Of a stretch of DNA of 64,000 bases, positions 43,105-51,919 are shown piece by piece. Position 1 is the stretch's first letter. The number at the start of each line of letters is the position of its first letter. The translations under genes were made by a program, and so were the position numbers. Where the stretch lies: NCBI GenBank assembly GCA_035507035.1, contig DATJOJ010000040.1, positions 1 to 64,000 of the forward strand, read 5' to 3'. This stretch comes from DATJOJ01 sp035507035 (GTDB lineage: Bacteria > Acidobacteriota > Terriglobia > Terriglobales > Acidobacteriaceae). The notes under the pieces are model-generated. The model was not told where the DNA came from. It ran no database searches and saw nothing but the letters and a program-made list of their open reading frames with translations.

Positions 43105-44250
43105 ATGTATAGGACCACACAGAGGATTTGTTCGGGTGTTTCCTTTCGAGTCACTGCACGCTGGATTGTCGTCGTGGTGGGACTGCTCGCTTTCGTTGGG
43201 CCAGGGTCAAGGATTGCGCCAGCCTCGAATCCCGACAGCAAAAGCCCAGCAACCACCGTGACTATCTTCGCAACTGTGCGAGATAAGAAAGGGAACATCG
43301 TCACCGATCTCACCGCCAGTGATTTCGTGCTGACCGAGGATGGAAAGCCGCAGAGTCTGCAGTATTTTTCCAAAGCGGCGGCGCAGCCACTCACGCTCGG
43401 GCTGGTGGTCGATACCGAAAGAAGTCAAATGCAAGGGATGGATCAGGAGCGCAGCGCCAGCGGAGCATTGTTCGAGCAGATGGTGCGAGCGGACCAGGAC
43501 AAGGCCTTCGTACTGCACTTCGACCACGAGGTCGAATTGCTGCAGGACTTAACTGCCTCGCAAGACAAGTTAGAGCAGGCGCTACAAAATCTGCAGACAT
43601 CGCAAAGTAGTGAGTCGCAAAGCGCGGGTTCATCGAATACAGATTCCATCGGACAGATGCCAGGAGGCCGAGGTCAGCGCGGTTCGACGCGCAACGGCGG
43701 CGCACAACTCTACGACGCGATTTATTTGGCTTCGAACGAAGTAATAAAAAAACAAACAGGTCGCAAGGCAATGATTCTCTTGTCGGATGGCGTGGATCAT
43801 GGCAGCAAAGAAACGCTTACCAGCGCTCTGGAAGCAGCGCAGCGCGCGAATACCATCGTCTACTCAGTGCTGATCAAGAGCACTGAAGAGAACTACGGGA
43901 ACAGCAGCCACGGCGGTTTTGGAATTCCCGGGATGGGCGGGCCGGGAATGGGACGGCATGGTGGCGGCGGCCGCGGCGCTCCGCAGCAGACTCAGGTCGA
44001 TGGCAAGAAGATTCTTGCGCAGATTTCCAGCGAGACCGGCGGCCAGTTATTCGAAGCATCCAAGAAACAGCCGCTGGACCAGATTTACAAACAGATTGAA
44101 GAGGACCTGCGAGGTCAATACAACCTCGGCTTTACTCCGGCTCAGGCCGCAGATTCCGGCGCTGGATTCCGCAAAATCCAGCTGACGACAACGAAAAAGA
44201 ATCTCAGCGTGCAAACCCGTGCCGGCTATTTTTGGGGCGAATCTCGCTAG
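43105..44250 (+). CDS. VWFA-related acidobacterial-type secreted protein
   Basis: 381 residues with an N-terminal hydrophobic signal (WIVVVVGLLAFVGPGSRIAPA). A FATVRDKKGNIVTDLTASDF-VLTEDGKPQSL segment (the conserved start of the VWFA-related acidobacterial domain, TIGR03436-type) is followed by a von Willebrand A fold: GLVVDTERS (MIDAS-like), DKAFVLHFDHEVELLQDL and RKAMILLSDGVDHGS. A Gly/His-rich insert with GGFGIPGMGGPGMGRHGGGG occurs near residue 285. The start is an ATG at 43105, six bases after AGAGGT. Such proteins are extremely numerous in Acidobacteriota; the role is unknown. Confidence 0.87.
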   Translation: MYRTTQRICSGVSFRVTARWIVVVVGLLAFVGPGSRIAPASNPDSKSPATTVTIFATVRDKKGNIVTDLTASDFVLTEDGKPQSLQYFSKAAAQPLTLGLVVDTERSQMQGMDQERSASGALFEQMVRADQDKAFVLHFDHEVELLQDLTASQDKLEQALQNLQTSQSSESQSAGSSNTDSIGQMPGGRGQRGSTRNGGAQLYDAIYLASNEVIKKQTGRKAMILLSDGVDHGSKETLTSALEAAQRANTIVYSVLIKSTEENYGNSSHGGFGIPGMGGPGMGRHGGGGRGAPQQTQVDGKKILAQISSETGGQLFEASKKQPLDQIYKQIEEDLRGQYNLGFTPAQAADSGAGFRKIQLTTTKKNLSVQTRAGYFWGESR

Positions 44251-44301
44251 ATTGCATTGGGACCGATTCTCGCTCGCCAGATGGGAGCGGCAAAACGAGC
44301 T

Positions 44302-44634
44302 TTAGGGTTCTGACAGGAATTCGTACTCGTCAATCACCGCGGCCACCGCGACTTTGCCCTCCGGGCCGCCTTCATCCACGCGAACGACTTTTCCCTTGCA
44401 GCGCACGCGGATGCTCTCAGTGAGCGTAATCTCTGGAGGGAGGGTCAGAGTAAATTCAATCACGGAGCCAGCCGCTATCGAGGAATCCAGGTAAAAACAA
44501 ATGCCGCGGGCGCTCACATCGCGAGTTTGAGCAGCTTTCTCCTGTACACCGTCCTGGGTGTAGGTCACCGACACTGGCAGCCGTAGCGCAAATCTGCGCG
44601 TAGCCCGCTTATTGTCCTGGATGGTTTCGGCCAT
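44302..44634 (-). CDS. PilZ-domain protein (second)
   Basis: 110 residues comprising a complete small PilZ domain: RRFALRLPVSVTYTQDG carries the RxxxR loop and TRDVSARGICFYLDSSI the D-x-S-x-x-G motif. Both c-di-GMP-contacting motifs are intact, unlike those of the protein at 38892. Length is normal for a stand-alone PilZ. It probably responds to c-di-GMP; partner unknown. It converges with the VWFA gene. Confidence 0.83.
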   Translation of the reverse strand: MAETIQDNKRATRRFALRLPVSVTYTQDGVQEKAAQTRDVSARGICFYLDSSIAAGSVIEFTLTLPPEITLTESIRVRCKGKVVRVDEGGPEGKVAVAAVIDEYEFLSEP

Positions 44635-44772
44635 CGTGCCTCCGATGAGACTGTAGCATGGCGTTTTGCGCGGCGCGTGTCAAGCAAGACTTCACTGTAC
44701 GGCTTGCACGATACCGAAGCGAATGAAATACGAATACCATTCAAGGAGCGGTCTGCGCCTGGTAGCGTGACG

Positions 44773-45135
44773 TCAATCATGGTGGAAGTAGAAGAGGTTG
44801 CCGTCCAGATCCTTCACTGTAAATTGGCGCAATCCCCAAGGCTTTTTTTCGAGAGGTTCCACGATGTTCGCACCGGACGATTGCAGTTCGTGATACGTCG
44901 CATCGATGTCCTCCGCGAATGCCCAGTGAACCGCGGGTTCGAATGGCAGCTCCCTTTTCCGAAAAAATATCACCACATGAGCGCGCGAGACAGCCCCAAT
45001 CTCCTTGCCTGGGCAAAGCCACCCAATCTCAAATCCAAGCGCATCCCTATAATGTTGTTGTGCACGCTCAACGTCGACGACCGGCAACTCCGGCACTAAT
45101 TGGCCAATCGAGGTCAGTTTCTCTTTTGTGGTCAT
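44773..45135 (-). CDS. Glyoxalase/bleomycin-resistance (VOC) superfamily protein
   Basis: 120-residue VOC protein from the ATG at 45135, which follows GGAG. It has LPVVDVERAQQHYRDALGFE, VVIFFRKRELPFEP and EKKPWGLRQFTVKDLDGN, then LFYFHHD, the terminal VOC strand with a metal-ligand-like Glu/His. Substrate and metal are unknown; the resistance and lyase branches cannot be separated. It diverges from the glutamine amidotransferase gene (90-base spacer). Confidence 0.82.
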   Translation of the reverse strand: MTTKEKLTSIGQLVPELPVVDVERAQQHYRDALGFEIGWLCPGKEIGAVSRAHVVIFFRKRELPFEPAVHWAFAEDIDATYHELQSSGANIVEPLEKKPWGLRQFTVKDLDGNLFYFHHD

Positions 45136-45225
45136 GGAGACTCCTCTATGGCAACAGACTATGCAACAAGACTGTCCGGGCGTCAAACAGAACTTGGCGA
45201 GAGGAGAGAGTTAGGCTGGTAGGAA

Positions 45226-45810
45226 ATGATCTTTGTCCTCGATAACTACGATTCCTTTACCTATAACCTCGTCCAGTACCTGGGGGAACTCGGCGCCGAA
45301 TTGGTAGTCCGCCGCAACGACCAAGTGACCGTGAAAGAAATCGAGCGCATGGCGCCCGAGCGAATCCTCATCTCCCCCGGGCCATGCACGCCGCACGAGG
45401 CGGGAATCAGCATCGACCTGATCCGGCAATTGGCCGGCAAAGTGCCGATTCTGGGCGTTTGCCTGGGACATCAAGCGATCGGAGCCGCATTTGGTGGAGA
45501 AATTGTGCGCGCGCCCAAACTCATGCATGGCAAAACCAGCCAGGTCATGCACGATAATCGTTCGATCTTTCAGGGATTGCCACTGCCACTCACCGCGACT
45601 CGATATCACTCGCTCATTGTCGAAGAGAAGAGCTTGCCCCAGGAATTGGAGATCAGCGCATACACGACGGAGCCGGATGGATCGCGAGTCATCATGGGAT
45701 TGCGCCATCGACAATTTCCGGTCGAAGGAGTGCAGTTTCATCCGGAGAGTGTGCTCACGAATGCAGGGAAGGATCTCGTGGCAAACTTCTTGAGAATGAA
45801 CCCCAGCTAG
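45226..45810 (+). CDS. Anthranilate/aminodeoxychorismate synthase glutamine amidotransferase
   Basis: Class I glutamine amidotransferase supplying ammonia to anthranilate or aminodeoxychorismate synthase, 194 residues. Motifs: IFVLDNYDSFTYNLVQYLGE, oxyanion loop ILISPGPCTPHEAG, the nucleophile Cys in GVCLGHQAIGAAFGG, and the His-Glu pair in VQFHPESVLT. There is no trpE or pabB partner here, so TrpG and PabA cannot be told apart. It converges with the hydrogenase operon, 20 bases from its end. Confidence 0.92.
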   Translation: MIFVLDNYDSFTYNLVQYLGELGAELVVRRNDQVTVKEIERMAPERILISPGPCTPHEAGISIDLIRQLAGKVPILGVCLGHQAIGAAFGGEIVRAPKLMHGKTSQVMHDNRSIFQGLPLPLTATRYHSLIVEEKSLPQELEISAYTTEPDGSRVIMGLRHRQFPVEGVQFHPESVLTNAGKDLVANFLRMNPS

Positions 45811-45830
45811 GACTTCGAAAAGCGCAGGCC

Positions 45831-46367
45831 TTATACTTTCTCCACCTTCTCGTAGACAACCAAATCGCCTTCACCACGCAGATCTTCCGGATGATAGCGC
45901 GGGATCGGCAGTTCCAGTTCCTTGAACTCGACCGGAGAAGTCTTCTTACTAACAATTCCCAGCGCCACGGCGACGCCGTAAATGATTGCCTCGGGACGCG
46001 GTGGACAGCCTGGAACGTAATAAGTGACGGGAATGATTTTTTCGACGGGCCCGATCACGGAATAGCTGTCGAACCAGACGCCTCCTCCACAGGCGCAGGA
46101 ACCGACGGCAAAAACCAGCTTAGGCGCTGGCATAGCTTCGTATGCCCGTTTCAGGGCCTGGGCAGTGGAGCGCATCGCCGGACCCTGGCAGAGCATGACG
46201 TCTGCGTGGCGTGGCGAACCCACCAGCTTGATGCCGAAGCGCTCGGCGTCGTAATAGGGCGTGAGCGCGTTGAGCACCTCGATATCGCATCCGTTGCAGC
46301 CCCCGCTGTTCGCGTGATAGACCCAAAGCGATCGGCCGAACATTTTCTGGCAAAGGTTCTTCCACAT
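45831..46367 (-). CDS. Group 4 [NiFe] hydrogenase small subunit (HycG/HyfI/NuoB-like)
   Basis: 178-residue iron-sulfur subunit that passes electrons between the large subunit and the ferredoxin-like subunit. The proximal [4Fe-4S] ligands are all present: SGGCNGCDIEV, VGSCACGGG and VPGCPPRPEA, the NuoB-type arrangement. ATG at 46367 sits four bases after the previous stop with GGATTGAG just ahead; the longer frame starts with TTG at 46385. It is the last gene of a nine-gene operon. There is no Tat signal or C-terminal anchor, consistent with group 4 membrane-associated cytoplasmic enzymes. Confidence 0.93.
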   Translation of the reverse strand: MWKNLCQKMFGRSLWVYHANSGGCNGCDIEVLNALTPYYDAERFGIKLVGSPRHADVMLCQGPAMRSTAQALKRAYEAMPAPKLVFAVGSCACGGGVWFDSYSVIGPVEKIIPVTYYVPGCPPRPEAIIYGVAVALGIVSKKTSPVEFKELELPIPRYHPEDLRGEGDLVVYEKVEKV

Positions 46368-46371
46368 AAAC

Positions 46372-46896
46372 TCAATCCAATTCAATGGCGACGTCGTCCA
46401 CTACCGCATCCCCTTCCAAACGCGCCTGCGAACGATAGATCCAGCGTTCGTTTTTCAAATCGTCGAAGCGATAACCTTTCATCTTCAATTCTTCCAACAG
46501 CGACGGCGGTTTGAAGCAGCGGCCGCAGCGCTGACAGGTGCTCATGAAAATGTCCAATTGCTGGCGAATGTCGCCAATTTGATCGGTGGCATTCTCGAAC
46601 TCATGGCTCATGGTGATGGCCTTTTCCGGACAGACATCGGCGCAGCGTCCGCAATACGTGCAGCGGCGGCCAAGATACTTGAGAATGCGCAACTCTTGGC
46701 AGACGTCAAAGATGAGGATTTCGCGCGCCGGGCAATTGTTGGCGCATCCGCCGCAACCAATGCACTTGGCGGCGTCGAAAATCGGACGCCCACGAAACTT
46801 CTCTGGCACCGGTTCCGCTTTCGCTGGATACGGCAGGGTCACACGCCCCGCCTTCAGGCAGATCAGGGTTTCGCCAAGTTTGCTCATCACCGACAT
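46372..46896 (-). CDS. Hydrogenase ferredoxin-like subunit (HycF/HyfH/NuoI-like)
   Basis: 174 residues with two [4Fe-4S] binding motifs, CIGCGGCANNCPAREI and CTYCGRCADVCPEKAI, as in NuoI/HycF. A third cysteine set, CQRCGRCFKPP (residues about 130-140), lies in the C-terminal part and goes beyond a minimal NuoI; it may bind another metal or cluster. Electrons probably pass through here between the peripheral module and the small subunit. The gene starts three bases after the membrane subunit's stop. Confidence 0.92.
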   Translation of the reverse strand: MSVMSKLGETLICLKAGRVTLPYPAKAEPVPEKFRGRPIFDAAKCIGCGGCANNCPAREILIFDVCQELRILKYLGRRCTYCGRCADVCPEKAITMSHEFENATDQIGDIRQQLDIFMSTCQRCGRCFKPPSLLEELKMKGYRFDDLKNERWIYRSQARLEGDAVVDDVAIELD

Positions 46897-46899
46897 TTG

Positions 46900-47814
46900 T
46901 CAATACCCATAACTCGCCAAAATCAATGCCACGACAGCCACACCAGCCAGACTGGCGAAAAAGCGCACCGCCTGATCGATGCGATAGCGGGCGTGGGTCG
47001 CGGCCACAACCGTGACCAACAACACCAGCAGCAACACTTTCACCCAGAACAGAAGCCAGCCGAAAGGAAACATCAGTCCCGAGCCCCAGGGAGTGAAAAG
47101 CGCGACGAACAACGCACTGTAAACGATCAGCTTGATCATCTGCGCATACTTGAGCAGCGCCAGTTTTGGCCCGGAGTACTCCATGAGCGGGCCTTCCATC
47201 AATTCGGTCTCGGCTTCGGCGATGTCGAAGGGCGTCCGCTGCACGAATGCTTGAAAAGAAAACGAAATGACGCCCAGCATGATGATTCCCGAGAGCCCCA
47301 CCCCGCCATAGGGCGAGCCATTGAGAATGCGATCCAGTCGAAGCGACCCGGCATGCACTGCGCCGACTACAAGCGCGATCGCGAACAACGGCTCCAGTGC
47401 AATCATGCTCATCATTTCGCGGCTAATGCCGACCAGAGAATAAGGAGACCCGGCGGCCAGCCCCGCCAAGAGCGTACAGATGCCACACAGCGTCAAGAGA
47501 TAAATCAGGAGGATCACATCGCCGGAGGCATTCATCGGCGAAGCGAATCCCACGGGTACGAAGCAAGCTACAGCCAAGATCGCCGTGAACGACAGATAAG
47601 CTGCAAAGCGCTGCATGGCAGGAATTTCACCGGATTCAATGTCTTCCTTGCCGAGCAACTTCAGCAGATCGAAATACGGCTGCAGCAATGGTGGCCCCTG
47701 ACGAGACTGGATGCGAGCGGTGAGTTTACGCACGATGCCTTGGGCAAACGGGGCTGCAATTAAAACCATCAGAACGTTCGTAAGGCCGCCAACGATCATG
47801 TGCAGCATGTTCAT
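46900..47814 (-). CDS. Hydrogenase membrane subunit (HycD/HyfC/NuoH-like)
   Basis: 304-residue subunit with about eight membrane helices. Conserved NuoH/HycD features include GIVRKLTARIQSRQGPPLLQ, PYFDLLKLLGKEDIESG and FDIAEAETELMEGPLMEYSG with its Glu-rich loop. It is the anchor between the hydrogenase arm and the antiporter subunit. The start overlaps the end of the large-subunit gene by four bases (47811-47814). Confidence 0.93.
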   Translation of the reverse strand: MNMLHMIVGGLTNVLMVLIAAPFAQGIVRKLTARIQSRQGPPLLQPYFDLLKLLGKEDIESGEIPAMQRFAAYLSFTAILAVACFVPVGFASPMNASGDVILLIYLLTLCGICTLLAGLAAGSPYSLVGISREMMSMIALEPLFAIALVVGAVHAGSLRLDRILNGSPYGGVGLSGIIMLGVISFSFQAFVQRTPFDIAEAETELMEGPLMEYSGPKLALLKYAQMIKLIVYSALFVALFTPWGSGLMFPFGWLLFWVKVLLLVLLVTVVAATHARYRIDQAVRFFASLAGVAVVALILASYGY

Positions 47815-49496
47815 CGTCGCGCTTCCTTCTTGGTGCGTGTCAATTTCAGTAATTCATCCTGCGTCCATACCTTTACCGAGCCAGAACGCGGATCAATCGT
47901 CTCCAACCGGTCCGTACAGGAGAAGCAGGGATCGATGCTGCCGAGCGAAATCGTCATGTCGGCAATCTGCTGGTCTTTGATCATCGCCGGAACACCCTGC
48001 AGATTCTGATACGTAGGCGCACGCACCCGCCAGCGCCGAGGACGATTGTTCTCCCCCGTGATGACGAAATGATGGCTCTCGCCACGTGGCGCTTCCACCG
48101 AAGAAAGGCCTATGCGGCCAATGGGTAGTTCGTCTTTAATTTCGAGCTGCAGCGGGCCTGGCTCCATCTTTTCGAGACATTGGCGGATGATGCGGATTGA
48201 TTCGAAGACTTCTTTCATTCGCACCATCAGGCGCGCCCACACGTCGCCGCCTTGCTCTGTAATGACATCGAATTCGACACGGTCATATGCCGCATAGGGA
48301 TGATCGTGGCGGCAATCAATCTCAACCCCCGCGGCCCGAGCCACGGGTCCGAGCAGGCCGACGCTTTTCACGAGTAACGGATTCGCCACACCGACGCCGC
48401 GAGTGCGCTTTTGAATATTCTTGTCACGGCTGACGGCGGCCACGACCGCCTGCCATTCCGACTCTAGCTTGTCGAGCACGTTGCGAAGTTCGAGCTTGAT
48501 TTCGGCGGTGATGTTCCAGCGCACGCCGCCAATCACGCACAGGGCATAGGTCTTGCGGTTCCCGCTGATCTTTTCGGCCATCCACATAATGGGCTCGCGG
48601 ATGCGAAAGCTCTGCATGAACAACGTCTCAAAACCCACGATATGGCAAGCCAATCCAACCCAGAGCAGATGGCTGTGAAGACGCTCCATTTCCAGCATGA
48701 TGGTCCGAATGTATTCTGCTGCGGGCGGGGGCTTGAGCCCGGCGGCTTCCTCGACCGATTGCACGTAGGCGACGTTGTGCACACAGCCGCAGATGCCGCA
48801 GATGCGCTCGGCCAACATGGGAATGTCGTTGTAGCTCATCACCGACTCAGACAGCTTTTCGATCCCGCGATGCACCATAAAGCCGCGATACTCGCACCCG
48901 CGCACCATCTCGCCCTCTACATAAAGGCGGAAGTGGGCGGGCTCATCAAGAGTAGGGTGGAATGGGCCGAACGGAACCACAGTGCAGCCTTCCGGTGGAT
49001 CATCGAACTTGAACTCGCGGGTGTCATCGAACGTTTCTGGGACCTCGTTCCAGGGCACGTCTTTGCGCAAAGGGTGATTGCCTTCGGGCCAGCCATCCGG
49101 AAGCACCAGACGCTTGAGATAGCGATGGCCGACCGGTTCAATGCCGACCAGATCGCGCATCTCGCGTTCTGCCCAACTGGCGGCGGGCACCATATCGGTA
49201 ATGCTGTCGATGCGAGGATTGTCGGCCGGCAAATAGCTGAGCAGGCTGCAGAGCAAGTGCTCGCGATCAAACGCAAAATTGTGCGCCACTAGAAATTTGC
49301 CAGAGTACGGACGGTCATCCGCGCCAATGGTTGCCACGTAGCGAGCGTCGAGTTCGCGGAAGATATGGCGGGTCACGTGCCGCACGGAGGAAGGCTCGAC
49401 GAAGACAAAGATCCGCTGATCGCTGGGCAAATCGGCGCGCTCGATCAGAGGACCGAACCTCTGCTTGAACTGCTCGAACATTTCGCGCGCGATCAT
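47811..49496 (-). CDS. Group 4 [NiFe] hydrogenase large subunit (HycE/HyfG; NuoC-NuoD fusion)
   Basis: 561-residue catalytic subunit. Residues about 1-165 form the NuoC-like 30 kDa domain (RREMRDLVGIEPVGHRYLKR region); the rest is the NuoD/HycE part. The Ni-Fe ligands are complete: R231-I-C233-G-I-C236-GCVH and the C-terminal DPC524-F-S-C527-TDR. These motifs are missing in true complex I subunits, so this is an active-site-bearing hydrogenase. YNDIPMLAERICGICGCVHN and WMAEKISGNRKTYALCVIGG are other hallmarks. The start overlaps the antiporter gene by four bases. About 34 residues follow C527, so C-terminal processing would remove these. Confidence 0.96.
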   Translation of the reverse strand: MIAREMFEQFKQRFGPLIERADLPSDQRIFVFVEPSSVRHVTRHIFRELDARYVATIGADDRPYSGKFLVAHNFAFDREHLLCSLLSYLPADNPRIDSITDMVPAASWAEREMRDLVGIEPVGHRYLKRLVLPDGWPEGNHPLRKDVPWNEVPETFDDTREFKFDDPPEGCTVVPFGPFHPTLDEPAHFRLYVEGEMVRGCEYRGFMVHRGIEKLSESVMSYNDIPMLAERICGICGCVHNVAYVQSVEEAAGLKPPPAAEYIRTIMLEMERLHSHLLWVGLACHIVGFETLFMQSFRIREPIMWMAEKISGNRKTYALCVIGGVRWNITAEIKLELRNVLDKLESEWQAVVAAVSRDKNIQKRTRGVGVANPLLVKSVGLLGPVARAAGVEIDCRHDHPYAAYDRVEFDVITEQGGDVWARLMVRMKEVFESIRIIRQCLEKMEPGPLQLEIKDELPIGRIGLSSVEAPRGESHHFVITGENNRPRRWRVRAPTYQNLQGVPAMIKDQQIADMTISLGSIDPCFSCTDRLETIDPRSGSVKVWTQDELLKLTRTKKEARR

Positions 49497-51406
49497 GCGA
49501 GCTCTTTCCCCTTTACCGCCGCAGATTTACTTGCGGGTCGAGGCATGCCACCCAGCCAGCGAAAGTAACGTTTAATTTCTCCGTAGAAATTGTGGGCGAC
49601 ATAGCGATTGCATTCTGCCTCCAGCGCGTACCCGCATAGCCATGGAACTGCGATCCGGCGCTCGGCGCCGCCCAATTTGGAAATTGTGTAAGCCAGCGAA
49701 AAGAGCAAAATGAGCAAGAACGCCAACACTAACGGTGCGTATAGAGCTGCGCCACCAGGACCAACGACCCCTGACCAACGGGCATCCATCGCGGGGAACG
49801 CAGCGGCCAGCCGTGCTCCAAGTCCCTCGCCGCTCGCGAGCAGCACATGTTGCAGCAGGCCGAACCCGATGCCTGGAACCAGCCCGAGGAGCAGGCAGAA
49901 ACCGGCCAGCAGCACTTGCGGCACTTGCATCATCCAGGGGGCTTCCATGCGATGTTGCTGGGCTCGCGATTGCACCAACTGGCTGCGGCGCGAAAGAAAA
50001 ATCACGCCGAAGAACTTCATGAAGACTGCCAGGGTAAGGGCGCTGGTCAAAATCGCAATGGCAGAACAGGCTGGCAGGTACTTCGCCACGCTGCCGCCTT
50101 GAATCGTGGCCACGACAATGCTCCACTTGCTCACGAAGCCGTTAAATAGCGGCACGCCCGCAATCGAAAACGATGCGATTAGCGTGGTGATGGCGGTCAA
50201 CGGCATGAACTTCATCAGGCCGCCCATTTGGTTCAAGTCTTGCGTCCCGGTGGCGTTGAGCACAGAGCCGGCGTTGAGAAACAGGAGCCCCTTGAACAAG
50301 CCATGATTCAGCACGTGAAATAGGGCTCCGGCTAATGCCATCGCCGCCAGACTCACAATGGCTGGGTCCGAGTGCGGCAGTAGCGCAATGCAAGCGCCCA
50401 GGCCAAGCAGGATGTACCCAACCTGGCCAATACTCGAGAAGGCGAGCATGCGTTTGGATTGCTCCTGCTTCAACGCCTGCATGGTCCCGGTGAAGAGCGT
50501 AATTGTGCCGAGGATTGCAACCACCGCGCCCCATCGGGACAGTGGGAAGAATGGCAATGCGCTAGCTGGGATGAGCCATAGAAATGTTCGAGCCAGCCCG
50601 TACACTCCGGTCTTAATCATCACGCCCGAAAGCAACGCGCTCACCGGAGATGGCGCTGCCGGGTGCGCATCCGGCAGCCACATCTGTCCGAACGGCCACA
50701 TGCCCGCCTTGATGCCAAAGCCGATCAGAAAAAGTCCGAACGCCACAGCAGCCGAGAAGGGATGCGAACTCAGAAAAGCAGGCAGATTTTCAGCGAGCGT
50801 GTCGAAGTCGTATCGCAGCGGCCCGCTCATTGGATTCGAAATGATCCTCGTCCCCAGCATTACTGCGCCGCACGCGATTTCCATCATGACCAGATACTTG
50901 TTGGCTGCGCGAACGTTTTCCAATTTTCGATATTCGAAGCGGATCAATACGTAGCTCGGCAATGTCATCAACTGCCAGAACAAAAAGAAGACCCACATCA
51001 TGTCTGTAGTGCTCAGCAGGCCATACATCCCGCCGAGAAACAGCAGGAAATTTGTGTAATAGCGGCCGAGGCCGTATTCGGGGTAGTGCCGCATGTAGGC
51101 AATAGAGAACAGTGCGGCGAGCGTGGCGATCAGGGCTGCAAGGCAGAGAAAAAGTGAACTGAGCCCATCGATGTGCAAGCGCACCGGCAACCCGATGCCG
51201 GGCACATCGAACTCCGCCACCGTGGCTGACGGTCCCATCATCAGCACCGGTTTTGTGGCAAGGAAAATCAGAACCGCACTCGCGCTTGTGATGGCGAAGT
51301 TTAGCCAGCCAGATAATGTGCGGAAGGAGGAAACCAGCGCTACCAACACGGATCCGCCAATGCAGATCAGAATTGCTGCAAGCACGGCCTGTTCCGGCGC
51401 GATCAT
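49493..51406 (-). CDS. Hydrogenase antiporter-like membrane subunit (HycC/HyfB-type)
   Basis: 637 residues with about 14-16 helices of the Mrp/NuoL antiporter fold. Indicators include FVVSKWSIVVATIQ-like FNGFVSKWSIV, IGFGIKAGMWPFGQMWLPDA, HPAAPSPVSALLSGVMIKTG and LKQEQSKRMLAFSSIGQVGY. Lys and Glu residues in these helices suit proton or Na+ translocation. It is the only antiporter-type subunit in the operon, as in HycC of formate hydrogenlyase. The ATG at 51406 overlaps the protease gene by four bases. Confidence 0.93.
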   Translation of the reverse strand: MIAPEQAVLAAILICIGGSVLVALVSSFRTLSGWLNFAITSASAVLIFLATKPVLMMGPSATVAEFDVPGIGLPVRLHIDGLSSLFLCLAALIATLAALFSIAYMRHYPEYGLGRYYTNFLLFLGGMYGLLSTTDMMWVFFLFWQLMTLPSYVLIRFEYRKLENVRAANKYLVMMEIACGAVMLGTRIISNPMSGPLRYDFDTLAENLPAFLSSHPFSAAVAFGLFLIGFGIKAGMWPFGQMWLPDAHPAAPSPVSALLSGVMIKTGVYGLARTFLWLIPASALPFFPLSRWGAVVAILGTITLFTGTMQALKQEQSKRMLAFSSIGQVGYILLGLGACIALLPHSDPAIVSLAAMALAGALFHVLNHGLFKGLLFLNAGSVLNATGTQDLNQMGGLMKFMPLTAITTLIASFSIAGVPLFNGFVSKWSIVVATIQGGSVAKYLPACSAIAILTSALTLAVFMKFFGVIFLSRRSQLVQSRAQQHRMEAPWMMQVPQVLLAGFCLLLGLVPGIGFGLLQHVLLASGEGLGARLAAAFPAMDARWSGVVGPGGAALYAPLVLAFLLILLFSLAYTISKLGGAERRIAVPWLCGYALEAECNRYVAHNFYGEIKRYFRWLGGMPRPASKSAAVKGKELA

Positions 51407-51915
51407 GCGTGGACCTTTCCTTCGGCCCCAACTCCCGCCGGGACAGAGGCAAGCTTCAAAGAGCACAGCAGTTGGCGAAGGGAACGAAGTGTTACCTGGA
51501 GCGTGGGTGTAAGCTGCGAGCTGGGTTTAAGCGACACAGGTTGCGCTCCCAAAAGCCATGCTTTCGTTGTGCCCGTCAGCTCGACCCAACGTGCTAATAC
51601 CTGAACCGAAATCTTGTGCGTGGAAATCTGCGGAAACCTGGCGGCGACCTGCGCGGAATCCAGAAAAGCCACTCCTCCGGGCGCGCCACCAAACTCGACC
51701 GCATCGAGAAATACGATGTGATCGAAACCCGTGAAGTGGCTGATCCATCGATCTGGAGTTGTCGCGGCCACAATTACATCCGCTACGCCTGCGGCGGTTA
51801 ACTCCTCCGCCAGACGAACCCCGAACCCGTCATCGCCGTAATCGATGTTCCCTAGCCCCATAAAGCAAACCCTGCCGGAGAGGCTTTGCCCGAGTTGTTG
51901 GCGCAGATCGCCCAT
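51403..51915 (-). CDS. Hydrogenase-maturation-type endopeptidase
   Basis: 170-residue protease of the HycI/HybD family, which cleaves the C-terminal extension of the large subunit after Ni insertion. The motif VCFMGLGNIDYGDDGFGVRLAEEL has the conserved GxGN and D-D-G pattern, with Asp residues for Ni recognition, and IVFLDAVEFGGAPGG is the second conserved strand. It is located directly before the membrane gene and overlaps it by four bases, matching its job on the large subunit two genes on. The large subunit's 34-residue tail after C527 is the expected substrate. Confidence 0.9.
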   Translation of the reverse strand: MGDLRQQLGQSLSGRVCFMGLGNIDYGDDGFGVRLAEELTAAGVADVIVAATTPDRWISHFTGFDHIVFLDAVEFGGAPGGVAFLDSAQVAARFPQISTHKISVQVLARWVELTGTTKAWLLGAQPVSLKPSSQLTPTLQVTLRSLRQLLCSLKLASVPAGVGAEGKVHA

Positions 51916-51919
51916 TGCC

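Noticed and set aside
46558..47763. 401-codon plus-strand open frame
   Set aside because: It is antisense to the hydrogenase ferredoxin and membrane subunits, and its translation has no domain and atypical His/Gln/Arg composition.
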